This document shows positions 1-9,009 of a stretch of 64,000 nucleotides of DNA, in pieces. A model generated the notes under the pieces. It saw only the letters and a list, made by a program, of their open reading frames with translations. It did not search any database and was not told the origin of the DNA. This DNA comes from Companilactobacillus baiquanensis (lineage in GTDB: Bacteria > Bacillota > Bacilli > Lactobacillales > Lactobacillaceae). The position numbers and the translations under genes are program-made. Where the stretch lies: assembly GCF_003946605.1 (NCBI RefSeq), contig NZ_RHOQ01000002.1:62001-126000 (forward strand), read 5' to 3'. Position 1 is the stretch's first letter, and each line of letters starts with the position of its first letter.

Positions 1-1
1 G

Positions 2-886
2 AAATTCTTATTTTTTGATTTACCATATTTAAAATCAAATAGAGTTAGTTCACTAATTAGTTTTAAGGGATCTATCCTAAGTAGTATCAAAATAAATGTT
101 GCTGAAGGGGTACGACAAGTAATATTTGGAACTGATAACTTACCTCAAAATAGTGTTGCACCATATGGAGCAATTTTCCCATTTATGATCATCTTTACTT
201 TTATAGGAATGTTTGGAAAGAAATCATTATTTAATGAAAATATTGCAAATTTGCGATTGATTATCCTAGTATCATTATTTTCTTTCTTGCCAGGAATGAT
301 GGTTATTAAGCCAAACTATAATCATTGGAATTTCATTTGGTTTCCATTAGCTATTTTAACGGGTTATGGCATTTATTTATCCTTCCAAATGATCAATAAG
401 ATTAGTTGGAGTGTTTTTCTTGCTGTCCCAGTTATTGTTTTCTGGTTTTTTGTATTTAATTCTTATTTTGGATTCAATAATCAGGAAAATAGTTTTAATA
501 ATTCCAAAGGATCGATTGCGGAGACACAAGTAATTAATGACGAAATGAGTAAAAATTATAAGCATAGTAAGCTTTATATCGAAAGTCTTCCAGAAACATT
601 TAATATTTTTAGGTTAGTTCAAAATCCCATCAGTGATTCTAAATATTTGAGTATGCAAGATAAGGCCACCCGAGTAAGTGGCGGTATTGTTCCGGCACCA
701 AGTTCTTCTTATGGATATTTGAGAGACGTAACTAATATTTCTAAAGCTTCAGATGGAGATTTAGCTATGATCTATGAGGACGATTTAAATAATCAAGGTG
801 CATTTTTATCTAAAAATCACGATTGGCATTTTGTTGCTGATTCATACTTCAATCATCGCAAAGTTAAAATTTTTCAAAAAGAATAG
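2..886 (+). CDS. Membrane glycosyltransferase (ArnT/PMT-like), 3' part
   Basis: This reading frame is open from base 2, so the gene begins before the window; about 294 residues are visible. Several hydrophobic segments lie in the first half (roughly from the FPFMIIF stretch to the VFWFFVF stretch), followed by a soluble C-terminal region of about 140 residues. This layout fits a GT-C fold, polyprenol-phosphate-sugar dependent glycosyltransferase that decorates wall polymers on the outer face of the membrane. The catalytic N-terminal loop is outside the window, so donor and acceptor cannot be inferred. It ends in a strong bidirectional terminator shared with the convergent cyd operon. The family call is moderately secure; it could be another polytopic envelope protein. 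Confidence 0.6.
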   Translation, partial: KFLFFDLPYLKSNRVSSLISFKGSILSSIKINVAEGVRQVIFGTDNLPQNSVAPYGAIFPFMIIFTFIGMFGKKSLFNENIANLRLIILVSLFSFLPGMMVIKPNYNHWNFIWFPLAILTGYGIYLSFQMINKISWSVFLAVPVIVFWFFVFNSYFGFNNQENSFNNSKGSIAETQVINDEMSKNYKHSKLYIESLPETFNIFRLVQNPISDSKYLSMQDKATRVSGGIVPAPSSSYGYLRDVTNISKASDGDLAMIYEDDLNNQGAFLSKNHDWHFVADSYFNHRKVKIFQKE

Positions 887-913
887 ATAACTATTAGACT
901 TTTAAAGTACATA

Positions 914-945
914 AAAACCGTAATCCGGTAGGATTACGGTTTTTT
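914..945. terminator. Bidirectional intrinsic terminator
   Basis: The 9-bp stem CCGTAATCC/GGATTACGG with loop GGTA is flanked by A-run and T-run, so it can serve both the glycosyltransferase (+) and cydC (-). Its AATCC/GGATT core recurs in three other terminators of this window. Confidence 0.9.
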
Positions 946-954
946 GTATTACTG

Positions 955-2685
955 TTACAATCCTTGATCCATTTTATACAGTTCCTGAAAATGGGTATTT
1001 TTTTGGTAAAGTTCTTTAGGAGAACCTTGCATTTCAATTTTTTCGTCATTCATAAAAACAACTTGATCAACATATTTAATACCTTGAAGATGATGTGTGA
1101 CCCAGATAATAGTTTTATCATTTAAAACATTAAAGAAAGTATCCAGTAGATTATTTTCAGTAATTGGATCTAAACCTACCGTGGGTTCATCTAGTAAAAC
1201 AATAGGGGCGTCTTGCAGTAAGATTCTGGCTAAGGCAATTCTTTCTTGTTCACCACCAGAAAAGCGTGCGCCGTTTTCTCCAACGTTAGTATTGTATTTA
1301 TCAGGTAGTGATTCAATTAAATCTTTTAGACCTACACGTTCAATCGCCTCAATAACATCGGCATCGGAACGGTTTTCATTACCTAAACGTACATTATTTA
1401 TAACTGAGGTGTTAAATAAAAATGGTTTTTGATTTAGAACGGAAAAAATCTTGTCCCGACTATTCTGGATAGCTTGAATATCAATATCATTTATTTTAAT
1501 TTCCCCAGATTGAGGAACTAAATCACCTAATATAAGCTGCAAAATAGTAGTTTTACCAATACCGCTCGGACCTAGTAATGCTAACTTTTCTCCACGTTTG
1601 ATATTTTGAGTAAAGTGTTTAATTAAAATTGGTGAATCACTACTATACTCGAAATTAACGTCGTTTAAATCTAAAGATTTAAAATCATTAGGAGCTAGTT
1701 CAATTTGTTCAGGCAATTGATCTGAAACTGGTTGAATTTTATTTAAACGTTCAATAGAGTCACGATACTGGGGCCATTCCTCGAAACCTTGACTAACAGG
1801 AATCAAGGTATCAGATAGTGGAAATAAACTTAGAACAACAGCAGCAACGAAGTTAGCTTGTTCCTGATTGTCAGTCATTGTTAAATTTGTAAAAACCAAG
1901 AAGCAAATGGCAATGGCAGCAAAGATAAGTTGTAAAACAAAATCACGATTGCGACGAAATGATTTTGATTTATCTTTTGAGCTATTTAATTCTTTGACGT
2001 TTTTAGCGGATAAATTTTTGAAATCGTTAAAACGTCCAGAAATGATCCAGTCGTCAACACCCAAAATATTATCCGTCAATTTAGTATACAGAGAGCTCTT
2101 TAATTGTTTCTGACGTTCTTTACGGTTTCTCTCGATGGCGACTGAGACAAAGGGAACAACCACAACTTCGATCACTAGAAGTAGAAAAACAAAAATTCCA
2201 AAAGCGGGTGTATAAATACCAAGAGCCAAAGATCCTAAGAGTGTCAGTAAATAGGCGATAACAGTTGGGAAGACAGTTCTTAAATATAGATTTTGTAAAT
2301 GATTAATATCTTCAGATAAAAGACCCATAATATCACCAGATTTATGATGCTCGTTAAAAAATGAAGCATCACTTTCTAGTGTTTTGTATAATCTAGTTCT
2401 TAGATTTGAGGTAACTTTTAAAACCCAGTTGTGACTCTTAAGACGTTCAATATATTTAAAAGTAGGTCTACCAATACCAAATGCTCTAGTCAAAAGGATA
2501 GGAACATATATCAGCAAAATATTGACTGGCTGGGTTGCAGCTTTATCAATTGTATAACCTGAAGTAAACATTAAAGCGGCTGCACAAAATGAAGTTAATA
2601 AGCCTAACAGTAATACGCTGACTAATAAACCTTTATATTTTTTGATGTACGGCTTGACCCAAGTATCATGTTTGAAAACTTTCAT
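955..2685 (-). CDS. cydC: Thiol/heme ABC exporter subunit CydC
   Basis: This 576-residue half-transporter has six membrane helices in about residues 15-310 and a nucleotide-binding domain in the remainder, with Walker A GPSGIGKTT, signature FSGGEQ and Walker B IVLLDEP. CydC pairs with CydD to export cysteine/glutathione-type thiols (heme has also been proposed) needed to assemble cytochrome bd. Its start overlaps the end of the upstream cydD by 4 bases, which implies translational coupling. It is the last gene of cydABDC. The C/D assignment rests on order and overall similarity, so the two names could be swapped without changing the role of the pair. Confidence 0.85.
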   Translation of the reverse strand: MKVFKHDTWVKPYIKKYKGLLVSVLLLGLLTSFCAAALMFTSGYTIDKAATQPVNILLIYVPILLTRAFGIGRPTFKYIERLKSHNWVLKVTSNLRTRLYKTLESDASFFNEHHKSGDIMGLLSEDINHLQNLYLRTVFPTVIAYLLTLLGSLALGIYTPAFGIFVFLLLVIEVVVVPFVSVAIERNRKERQKQLKSSLYTKLTDNILGVDDWIISGRFNDFKNLSAKNVKELNSSKDKSKSFRRNRDFVLQLIFAAIAICFLVFTNLTMTDNQEQANFVAAVVLSLFPLSDTLIPVSQGFEEWPQYRDSIERLNKIQPVSDQLPEQIELAPNDFKSLDLNDVNFEYSSDSPILIKHFTQNIKRGEKLALLGPSGIGKTTILQLILGDLVPQSGEIKINDIDIQAIQNSRDKIFSVLNQKPFLFNTSVINNVRLGNENRSDADVIEAIERVGLKDLIESLPDKYNTNVGENGARFSGGEQERIALARILLQDAPIVLLDEPTVGLDPITENNLLDTFFNVLNDKTIIWVTHHLQGIKYVDQVVFMNDEKIEMQGSPKELYQKNTHFQELYKMDQGL

Positions 2686-4421
2686 ATTTGATCACCCCGC
2701 ATATTATTGATTAATTGACTAAATGCACCGTTATGATCATAAAGACTATCAGGAGTACCTTGTTCAGCTATTTTTCCATTATCCATAACGATAACGTAGT
2801 CCATTTCTTTAATCCAGTGAAGTCGATGAGTGGCAAAAATAACTAAATGATTTTCAAATAATTCCTTCATTGTTTTCTTTAAGGCGTACTCGGTCTCAAT
2901 GTCCAAATGAGCTGTCGGTTCATCAAAAATTAGGATTCGACGTTCGTTAGCTAAGAAAGCTCTGGCAATCATGATCCGTTGTTGTTGACCGCCGGAGATC
3001 CCTCGTCCACCTTCGCCGATAATCGATTTGTATCCGTCTGGCAAAGTTGATATAAAGTCTTTTAATCCTGATTTTTCACTCGCGTATTCGATTTCTTTTT
3101 CAGTCGCACTAGGCTTGTAAAAAGCAATATTTTCAGCAATCGTTCCTGAGAATAAATAAGGAGATTGTGGCAAAAATGCCAATTCATCTTGCCAGCTACG
3201 TTGTTTAAGTGAGTTTATCGACTGATCATTGACTTTGATATCTGCTTTGTCAGGATTTAAAAATCCACCTAAAGTTCGTATCAATGTAGTCTTGCCTGAT
3301 CCGGATTTACCTATAACGCCGATATGTTGATAACCATGCAACTGAATATCTTTGATATCTAAACTAGCGTCATGATTATTCTGACCGTCAGCATAATTAA
3401 AAATCATATCCTTAACAGTTAGACTTGAATTCTGATCCCAAGTTAATTTTTGAAGATCATTGTCGCTATTTTCCTGTTTATCTTTTTCAAGTATGGAAAA
3501 GATCGAACTAAGAGCATTCTTACCATCTAAAGTAGCGTGATAATCACTTGAAAAATCTCTTAATGGCAAAAAGTATTCAGGAGCGAGAATTAATGTTACT
3601 AAAGCTGGAAAGAGCGGCAAACTACCGTTAATTAATCCTAGGCCGAGAAATACAGCTAGAATGGCAATTCCAAGGGTTGTCAGCCAGTCTAAAGCAAAAG
3701 TAGATAGAATAGCAATACGTAAAGTATTCATCGTACGGCGACGATATTCGTCACTGACAGTGTAGATGTTTTTAGCATAACGTTTACTCAATCCCAGCAT
3801 TTTCAAAGTAGGCAATCCTCGAAGTGCATCCAAAAAGTGATTGGAAAGGATTGTGTATTGATGGTATTGAGCATCGGCTTTAGATTGTGCGGCCAAGCCC
3901 AAAATGATCATAAACAAAATAACTAGTGGAACGATAATAGTCAAAGTTATTCCAGAGGCAATATTTTGTGTGTAAATATAAATCAGTAAAATTGGTGGGA
4001 TAAAAGTCATATTCATCAATTTTGTAAAAATCAATTTGAAATAATTTTCGATCAAATCAATACCATCTAATGAGGCTGTAACGATATTACCAGTTCCCTT
4101 TTCAGATAGCAGTGATGGACCAACATCGTAAACACGATCTAATAATTTGGACCGAATATTTTCAGATGTTTTACTAGCATAGTTTTCGACGATTTTGTTG
4201 TTAATAAGATTTAGTAAATGACGCAGAATAAAGGCAATCGCAAAAAATGTCATTGGCGTGATGATAGTTTGTAACGCCTTTTGATTCCATGAATTTACTA
4301 AAGCTTCTGCTAAATACTTACCTTGAAATAAAACAACAAATGCTTGCAAGAGAGTTAATCCTGCAAGCACAAGTAAGAGTTGTTTTGTTCCTGGTAAGCG
4401 AAATAATCGCTTATCAATCAT
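2682..4421 (-). CDS. cydD: Thiol/heme ABC exporter subunit CydD
   Basis: This 579-residue membrane-fused ABC protein has an N-terminal transmembrane region of about 310 residues followed by an ATPase domain with Walker A GKSGSGKTT, signature ISGGQQQR and Walker B ILIFDEPT, and a canonical H-loop (FATHRL). It is the partner of CydC in the heterodimeric exporter required for bd oxidase maturation. One base separates it from cydB. The ATP site residues appear intact, so an active heterodimer is expected. Confidence 0.85.
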   Translation of the reverse strand: MIDKRLFRLPGTKQLLLVLAGLTLLQAFVVLFQGKYLAEALVNSWNQKALQTIITPMTFFAIAFILRHLLNLINNKIVENYASKTSENIRSKLLDRVYDVGPSLLSEKGTGNIVTASLDGIDLIENYFKLIFTKLMNMTFIPPILLIYIYTQNIASGITLTIIVPLVILFMIILGLAAQSKADAQYHQYTILSNHFLDALRGLPTLKMLGLSKRYAKNIYTVSDEYRRRTMNTLRIAILSTFALDWLTTLGIAILAVFLGLGLINGSLPLFPALVTLILAPEYFLPLRDFSSDYHATLDGKNALSSIFSILEKDKQENSDNDLQKLTWDQNSSLTVKDMIFNYADGQNNHDASLDIKDIQLHGYQHIGVIGKSGSGKTTLIRTLGGFLNPDKADIKVNDQSINSLKQRSWQDELAFLPQSPYLFSGTIAENIAFYKPSATEKEIEYASEKSGLKDFISTLPDGYKSIIGEGGRGISGGQQQRIMIARAFLANERRILIFDEPTAHLDIETEYALKKTMKELFENHLVIFATHRLHWIKEMDYVIVMDNGKIAEQGTPDSLYDHNGAFSQLINNMRGDQI

Positions 4422-4422
4422 A

Positions 4423-5436
4423 TTAATATTTCACCGTATTACCTTTTGGATTTATTCTCTTAGTAAATAGAGTATAAGACCAAATGAAGTAAATTAGTAT
4501 GATCGGTACTAATACACAAGCGACAATCGTCATAATCGTTAATGTATAGTGCGAGTTAGCAGCTGTTTTGATCAAGATACTGTGTGCTGGATTTGTAGCA
4601 ATCATTACACGAGGGAATAATCCGTTGAATAATAGAACGATTACCATACTTAAAGATAATCCACTACCAGCAAAGCTCCAGCCTTCATGATTCTTTAACA
4701 CACCATAATAGCCTAGAAGTGAGAAGAGGACGATCAAAACTGTAATAAGTAATGATGAGGCAAATCTCTTAGTAAAGAAGTCTGTTTGGAAAAATACCAA
4801 AACTGCAAAGACAACTTCACCTGCAAATAAGATCGGATAAACTATTTTATTTAAAGCACGTGCACGGTCACGAAGTGGGCCATCAAGTCTTAATCTGATA
4901 AAGTTTAATCCGTGAACTAGTGATAACAATACACCAGCAACACCACCGACTAATGAAAGCCAGTTAACTACATCAAAGAATTTAGGAAAGGCATCACCGT
5001 TTGCGTTCATAGGAATACCTTGAACCATGCTCAAAAGCATCATACATAATAAGAACGGTGGTATAACGCTTCCAAGGAAGAATGCCCAAAGCCAGATATT
5101 TTTACCAGCTTTAGTTTCGGCATGTTTTGTAAATTCAAATGAAACACCACGAATGATCAAACCAACTAAAACTAGCATTAATAAGTAATAGTAACCTGAG
5201 AATAAAGATGCATACCAGAGTGGCAATGAAGCAAACATGGCACCACCAGCGGTAACAAGCCATGTTTCATTTCCATCCCAGTGTGGACCAATGGATGCCA
5301 TCAAAGCTTCTCGTTCGTCTAGGTCGTGGGCAATTAATCTAGTTGCCATACCGACACCGAAGTCGAATCCTTCGAGGAATAGAAAAATCGCAAACAGAAG
5401 TCCGATTATTAGAAACCACAATATACTGAGTGTCAT
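4423..5436 (-). CDS. cydB: Cytochrome bd quinol oxidase subunit II
   Basis: CydB, 337 residues, has about eight to nine hydrophobic helices and the family N-terminus (LWFLIIG, FLEGFDFGVG, GPHWDGNETW). With CydA it forms the quinol-oxidising, oxygen-reducing terminal oxidase of the cytoplasmic membrane. In lactic acid bacteria this enzyme needs externally supplied heme and usually menaquinone, so its activity probably depends on the environment (known of the family). The start overlaps cydA by 4 bases, consistent with one polycistronic mRNA. Confidence 0.93.
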   Translation of the reverse strand: MTLSILWFLIIGLLFAIFLFLEGFDFGVGMATRLIAHDLDEREALMASIGPHWDGNETWLVTAGGAMFASLPLWYASLFSGYYYLLMLVLVGLIIRGVSFEFTKHAETKAGKNIWLWAFFLGSVIPPFLLCMMLLSMVQGIPMNANGDAFPKFFDVVNWLSLVGGVAGVLLSLVHGLNFIRLRLDGPLRDRARALNKIVYPILFAGEVVFAVLVFFQTDFFTKRFASSLLITVLIVLFSLLGYYGVLKNHEGWSFAGSGLSLSMVIVLLFNGLFPRVMIATNPAHSILIKTAANSHYTLTIMTIVACVLVPIILIYFIWSYTLFTKRINPKGNTVKY

Positions 5437-6875
5437 TTTTCAAAGGCCTCCTTTGCAAATGGATCAACATTTTGTATAGAATCCTTCTCTTCAAAATAAG
5501 GTCCATGATGAAGAGTCTTTCTACTGTACCAAACCATCACACCACCAAGTAATGTGAATAGGCAGAAGTATAGAATATTACTAAATAATAAACTAGCAAC
5601 AGTAGATGTAGGAGATACCGCTTGAGCAATTGTGAATAGTCCGTAAACGATCCATGGATAACGTCCAAATTCCGTAATGAACCATCCAGCAGAGTTACCA
5701 ATAAATGGAACCCAGATACAGATACCTAGTACAACTAACATCCACTTGTGATTTTCAATTGTATCTTTATTCTTACGTGAGAAGATCAAACCGACAAGTG
5801 AAACTAGCATGATCAAAGCATCAATACCAGTCATAACTCTAAAACTCCAGAAGAGAGTCTTAGGTGGAACATAGTAATCCATGTTCTTACCGAATTGTTT
5901 ATCGTACTTAGCATGCAGTTCTTTGTTAATTTCATTCATACCTTTAACAGAACCGCTTGTCTTATGATATGCCAAGATACTCAATACTTTAGGAATCTCG
6001 ATCGAGTTAGAAGATTTATGACCCTTAGCATCGATCGATTCAACTACAGTCCAAGGAGCTGGATCTTTAGTTGTCTTATAAATACCTTCAGTTGCAGCAA
6101 ATTTCATAGGTTGATCTTTGATAATTTGTTGTGTTTGAAGATCACCTGCACCAGCAGATAAAATAGCAAAAATTAAACTTGCCCATAATCCAAAGCGAAG
6201 TGATTTTTTGAAGAAGTGATTTTCATCTTTCTTCTTTCTAAGCAGTCCCCAGGCACTCATACCTGTAATAACAACTGCGGCTGTCATAAAGGCAGCTATG
6301 ATAACGTGTGGAAATACCTTCCATAGCTGAGGATTAGCTATAACAGAACCAAAATCTGTTAATTGAATCCTACCGGTTGTGTTATTAATTTTGAAACCTG
6401 TTGGATGTTGCATGAAACTATTGGCAGCTAAAATCCAAATGGCAGATAACATAGTACCAATGGAAGTCATCCAAATCATAAATGCGTGAACACCTGGTTT
6501 GAAACGATCCCAAGTAAACATCCAAATACCAATAAAGACAGATTCAATAAAGAATGCTAATAAAGCTTCAATAGCTAATGGAGCTCCGAAAACATCACCC
6601 ATGAATCTAGAGTATTCAGACCAGTTCATACCAAACTGGAATTCTTGAATAATACCAGTAACAATACCTACGGCGAAACTTAATAGGAATATTTTTCCCC
6701 AGAATTTCGCCATATCTAAATATACTTTGTCTTTTTTAACAGCGTAGATAGTCTCCATGATGGCGACAAGAAAGCCCATTCCGATTGAAAAAGGAACAAA
6801 GAAGAAATGGAAAACAGTCGTCATAGCAAACTGAAAACGTGCTAAAGAGACAATACTTAAACCAATACCTAGCAT
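5433..6875 (-). CDS. cydA: Cytochrome bd quinol oxidase subunit I
   Basis: CydA is 480 residues, the short Q-loop form usual in Gram-positive bacteria. Visible hallmarks are the N-terminal RFQFAM and HFFFVPFSIG stretch carrying a heme-ligand His, FGMNWSEYSRF, and GRYPWIVYG in place of the Escherichia coli GRQPW. It binds hemes b558, b595 and d and oxidises quinol. The ATG at 6875 follows a clear AAGGAGG site. It is the first gene of cydABDC and is preceded by a promoter with an inverted repeat between -35 and -10, so repression by a redox, oxygen or heme sensor is plausible but unidentified. Confidence 0.95.
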   Translation of the reverse strand: MLGIGLSIVSLARFQFAMTTVFHFFFVPFSIGMGFLVAIMETIYAVKKDKVYLDMAKFWGKIFLLSFAVGIVTGIIQEFQFGMNWSEYSRFMGDVFGAPLAIEALLAFFIESVFIGIWMFTWDRFKPGVHAFMIWMTSIGTMLSAIWILAANSFMQHPTGFKINNTTGRIQLTDFGSVIANPQLWKVFPHVIIAAFMTAAVVITGMSAWGLLRKKKDENHFFKKSLRFGLWASLIFAILSAGAGDLQTQQIIKDQPMKFAATEGIYKTTKDPAPWTVVESIDAKGHKSSNSIEIPKVLSILAYHKTSGSVKGMNEINKELHAKYDKQFGKNMDYYVPPKTLFWSFRVMTGIDALIMLVSLVGLIFSRKNKDTIENHKWMLVVLGICIWVPFIGNSAGWFITEFGRYPWIVYGLFTIAQAVSPTSTVASLLFSNILYFCLFTLLGGVMVWYSRKTLHHGPYFEEKDSIQNVDPFAKEAFEK

Positions 6876-6924
6876 GGTAAATAGCCTCCTTATAACTTAT
6901 TTAGAAATCCCTATTTCTACGTTT

Positions 6925-6953
6925 ATCATATGATTAATTAGGGTATTAATCAA
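6925..6953 (-). promoter_or_regulatory. cydA promoter with inverted-repeat operator
   Basis: On the minus strand TTGATT (6948-6953) and TATGAT (6925-6930) are separated by exactly 17 bases. An 8-bp perfect inverted repeat, TGATTAAT/ATTAATCA with a 6-base spacer (6931-6952), fills the spacer and overlaps the -35 box. That position suits a repressor. It does not match the Rex consensus well. Confidence 0.6.
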
Positions 6954-6988
6954 TATGGATCATTTGAATATAAATATACTTTTTTACG

Positions 6989-7032
6989 AAAAAAATATCC
7001 CAAAAATCGTTTGATTTTTGAGATATTTTTAA
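6989..7032 (-). terminator. Intrinsic terminator
   Basis: On the minus strand a hairpin pairing CAAAAATC with GATTTTTG, extended by A/T pairs, is followed by a T-run. It lies directly after the Asn/Gln-rich membrane protein gene and isolates it from cydA. Confidence 0.75.
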
Positions 7033-7051
7033 TAAAAATTTTCACACAATG

Positions 7052-8029
7052 TTAACGTTTACTACGACGTTTAGAAGGATCAAAATTATTTAAGGCATAA
7101 GGATTGTTATTGTTTGATCCTTGAGGTTGGTTATTAGGTTGACTTTGCGGTTGTTGACCTTGTGAAAGTGGTTGATTGTAAGAACCATTATTTAGATTCT
7201 TATTAGGTTGATTATTGAACTGGTTATTTGGAAATTGATTTTGCCGACTTTGATAAGAATTATTTACAGAATTTGGTTGATTTGCTTGATTCTGGTTCAT
7301 TCTGTTCATCGGTCTTGAATTAGATTGATAGTTATTTGGAAATTGGTTTTGTGGTTGTCGTCCTTGATTAAACTGATTATTGTTAGCACCAAAGTTTGAA
7401 TTAGGATTCATATTGTTTTGGTTCATATTATTTGGATAAGGGTTATTTTGGACAGGTTGATTATATCCATAATTATTATTTTGACCAGAATATTGTTGAT
7501 TCATATTTGGTGTTTGGTTTGGTTGCTGATATTGATTTGGATACTGTTGATAATTATTTGGATATTGATTGAATTGATTAGGGTACTGGTTCATTTGCTG
7601 ATTCTGTCCATTGTAATCGTAAGGCTCATTTTGATCCGGTTCTTCATCTTCATCATCGGAAACGGGATGTAAAACAAGATCTGCGATACTAACAATTAAA
7701 ACAATGGCACCAATAGCAATTCCTACCCATGCCCAAATGATCAGAAAATGAGTTCCAGGGATATTAGCATTAAATAGTCCCATCAATCCACCTAGGATCA
7801 AGATGATAAAGCTGACAATATCTGGAACGACACTATATGTTCGATTGGTCAAAATGTAGATAGCGGCGGCAATGATGTATGTGATCGCCATCAAAATTCC
7901 AGCAGCACCTCCAATATCACCGGTACCGACTAGAGCAGCAATAAAGTTTTCAAATCCTGATCTAACCATTAAGATAATTGACAAAATGAGTAGTAGAATA
8001 CCGACAGATATTTTAGTAATTCTTACCAT
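7052..8029 (-). CDS. Membrane protein with Asn/Gln-rich C-terminal tail
   Basis: Residues 1-125 form about four membrane helices. From about residue 135 the protein becomes a low-complexity tail of Asn, Gln, Pro and Tyr (repeated NQYPN, NNYQ and QPNQ units) that ends with a basic RRSKR. After an even number of helices the tail would probably be cytoplasmic (inference). I do not recognise a named family; similar tailed small membrane proteins are common in lactobacilli. The RBS GAGGAG precedes the ATG at 8029. The composition resembles prion-like or condensate-forming domains of other organisms, but no function can be assigned. It lies 28 bases downstream of the kinase gene and may be co-transcribed with it. 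Confidence 0.7.
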   Translation of the reverse strand: MVRITKISVGILLLILSIILMVRSGFENFIAALVGTGDIGGAAGILMAITYIIAAAIYILTNRTYSVVPDIVSFIILILGGLMGLFNANIPGTHFLIIWAWVGIAIGAIVLIVSIADLVLHPVSDDEDEEPDQNEPYDYNGQNQQMNQYPNQFNQYPNNYQQYPNQYQQPNQTPNMNQQYSGQNNNYGYNQPVQNNPYPNNMNQNNMNPNSNFGANNNQFNQGRQPQNQFPNNYQSNSRPMNRMNQNQANQPNSVNNSYQSRQNQFPNNQFNNQPNKNLNNGSYNQPLSQGQQPQSQPNNQPQGSNNNNPYALNNFDPSKRRSKR

Positions 8030-8057
8030 AAATAGATCTCCTCTTTCCTCATTTCAA

Positions 8058-8864
8058 TTATAGTTCATCGTTAATGAAATGATTAATGGGACCAAATTTA
8101 TGACCTACTTCAATTTCATTTTTGATAGCTCTATAAGTGAATGTTTTTGAAATTCTAATAGCTTCTTCCATGTTTGAACCTTTTGCCATTTCGGCAACAA
8201 TACTTGCTGACAAAGTATCACCAGTTCCATTAACATGATCTGTTTTGATGTATGGTTCAGAAATCCAGAATGATTGGCCATCTTCTAGCAATACAAAATC
8301 TTCAACAGCATCTAATGAATCATCAGCATGTTGTCCCTTGATCAAAATATTTTTAGGACCTAAAGTACGAAGCTTGTGGGCTGCTTGAACGATTTCCTCT
8401 TTACTATTTAATTCTAGACCTGATAACTTTTTGGCTTCATAGAAGTTAGGCGTGATCAAATCTGCAAGAGGGAATAATTCATCGATCAAAGTTTGATACG
8501 CTTCTTCTTCTAGCAACATTGCACCATGTTTGGTGATGATAACAGGATCGAGAACGAAAGTACCAAATGATTTATCCTTTATTTCTTCGGCAACAGTATG
8601 GATGATCTTTGAATCAGATAACATACCTGTTTTAAAAGCGAGAACTTTAAAATCATCTTTGATGTCTTTTATCTGGCTCTTAATGAAACTAGTAGGCATG
8701 TTAATACTGTCGTGGATACCGTAGGAATTTCCAGCTACAGCGGCAGTTAAAACTGACATTCCGTAAACACCACGAGCCATGAACGTCTTTAAATCAGCTT
8801 GAGCACCGGCGCTTCCGTCGGAGTCGGAGCCTGCAATTGTTAATACTTGAGTAAATTCATTCAT
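8058..8864 (-). CDS. thiD: PdxK/ThiD-type pyridoxine / hydroxymethylpyrimidine kinase
   Basis: This ribokinase-fold enzyme begins TIAGSDSDGSAGAQADL, the ThiD/PdxK signature, and carries the anion-hole motif NGTGD near the C-terminus. It should phosphorylate hydroxymethylpyrimidine (thiamine salvage) or pyridoxal/pyridoxine (B6 salvage) with ATP in the cytoplasm. No other thiamine or B6 gene is adjacent to decide between them, so the symbol is provisional. I chose the ATG at 8864, 268 residues, because the GGTTGGTG stretch sits at ribosome-binding distance; an upstream TTG in frame would overlap that stretch. Confidence 0.75.
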   Translation of the reverse strand: MNEFTQVLTIAGSDSDGSAGAQADLKTFMARGVYGMSVLTAAVAGNSYGIHDSINMPTSFIKSQIKDIKDDFKVLAFKTGMLSDSKIIHTVAEEIKDKSFGTFVLDPVIITKHGAMLLEEEAYQTLIDELFPLADLITPNFYEAKKLSGLELNSKEEIVQAAHKLRTLGPKNILIKGQHADDSLDAVEDFVLLEDGQSFWISEPYIKTDHVNGTGDTLSASIVAEMAKGSNMEEAIRISKTFTYRAIKNEIEVGHKFGPINHFINDEL

Positions 8865-8957
8865 AATTTTCACCAACCTATAAAATACCTTTTGTTTTTA
8901 ATATTAACGTAAATTTTCTTATTTGAGGATAAAAAGCTTCAATTTTTAAAAATTAAC

Positions 8958-8988
8958 TTGACCTTGACGTTACGTCAGTCTTTATTAT
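8958..8988 (+). promoter_or_regulatory. MerR-type promoter with 19-nt spacer
   Basis: TTGACC (8958-8963) and TATTAT (8983-8988) are 19 bases apart, and the spacer contains the dyad TGACG-TTA-CGTCA (8965-8977). An over-long spacer with a central dyad is the diagnostic layout for promoters activated by MerR-family regulators, so the downstream merR gene is probably autoregulated. Confidence 0.8.
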
Positions 8989-9009
8989 GAATTTTGCTAG
9001 GAGGAAATT

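Noticed and set aside
7150..7620. CRISPR-like short repeats
   Set aside because: They are codon-level repeats of the Asn/Gln-rich tail on the minus strand, without regular spacers.
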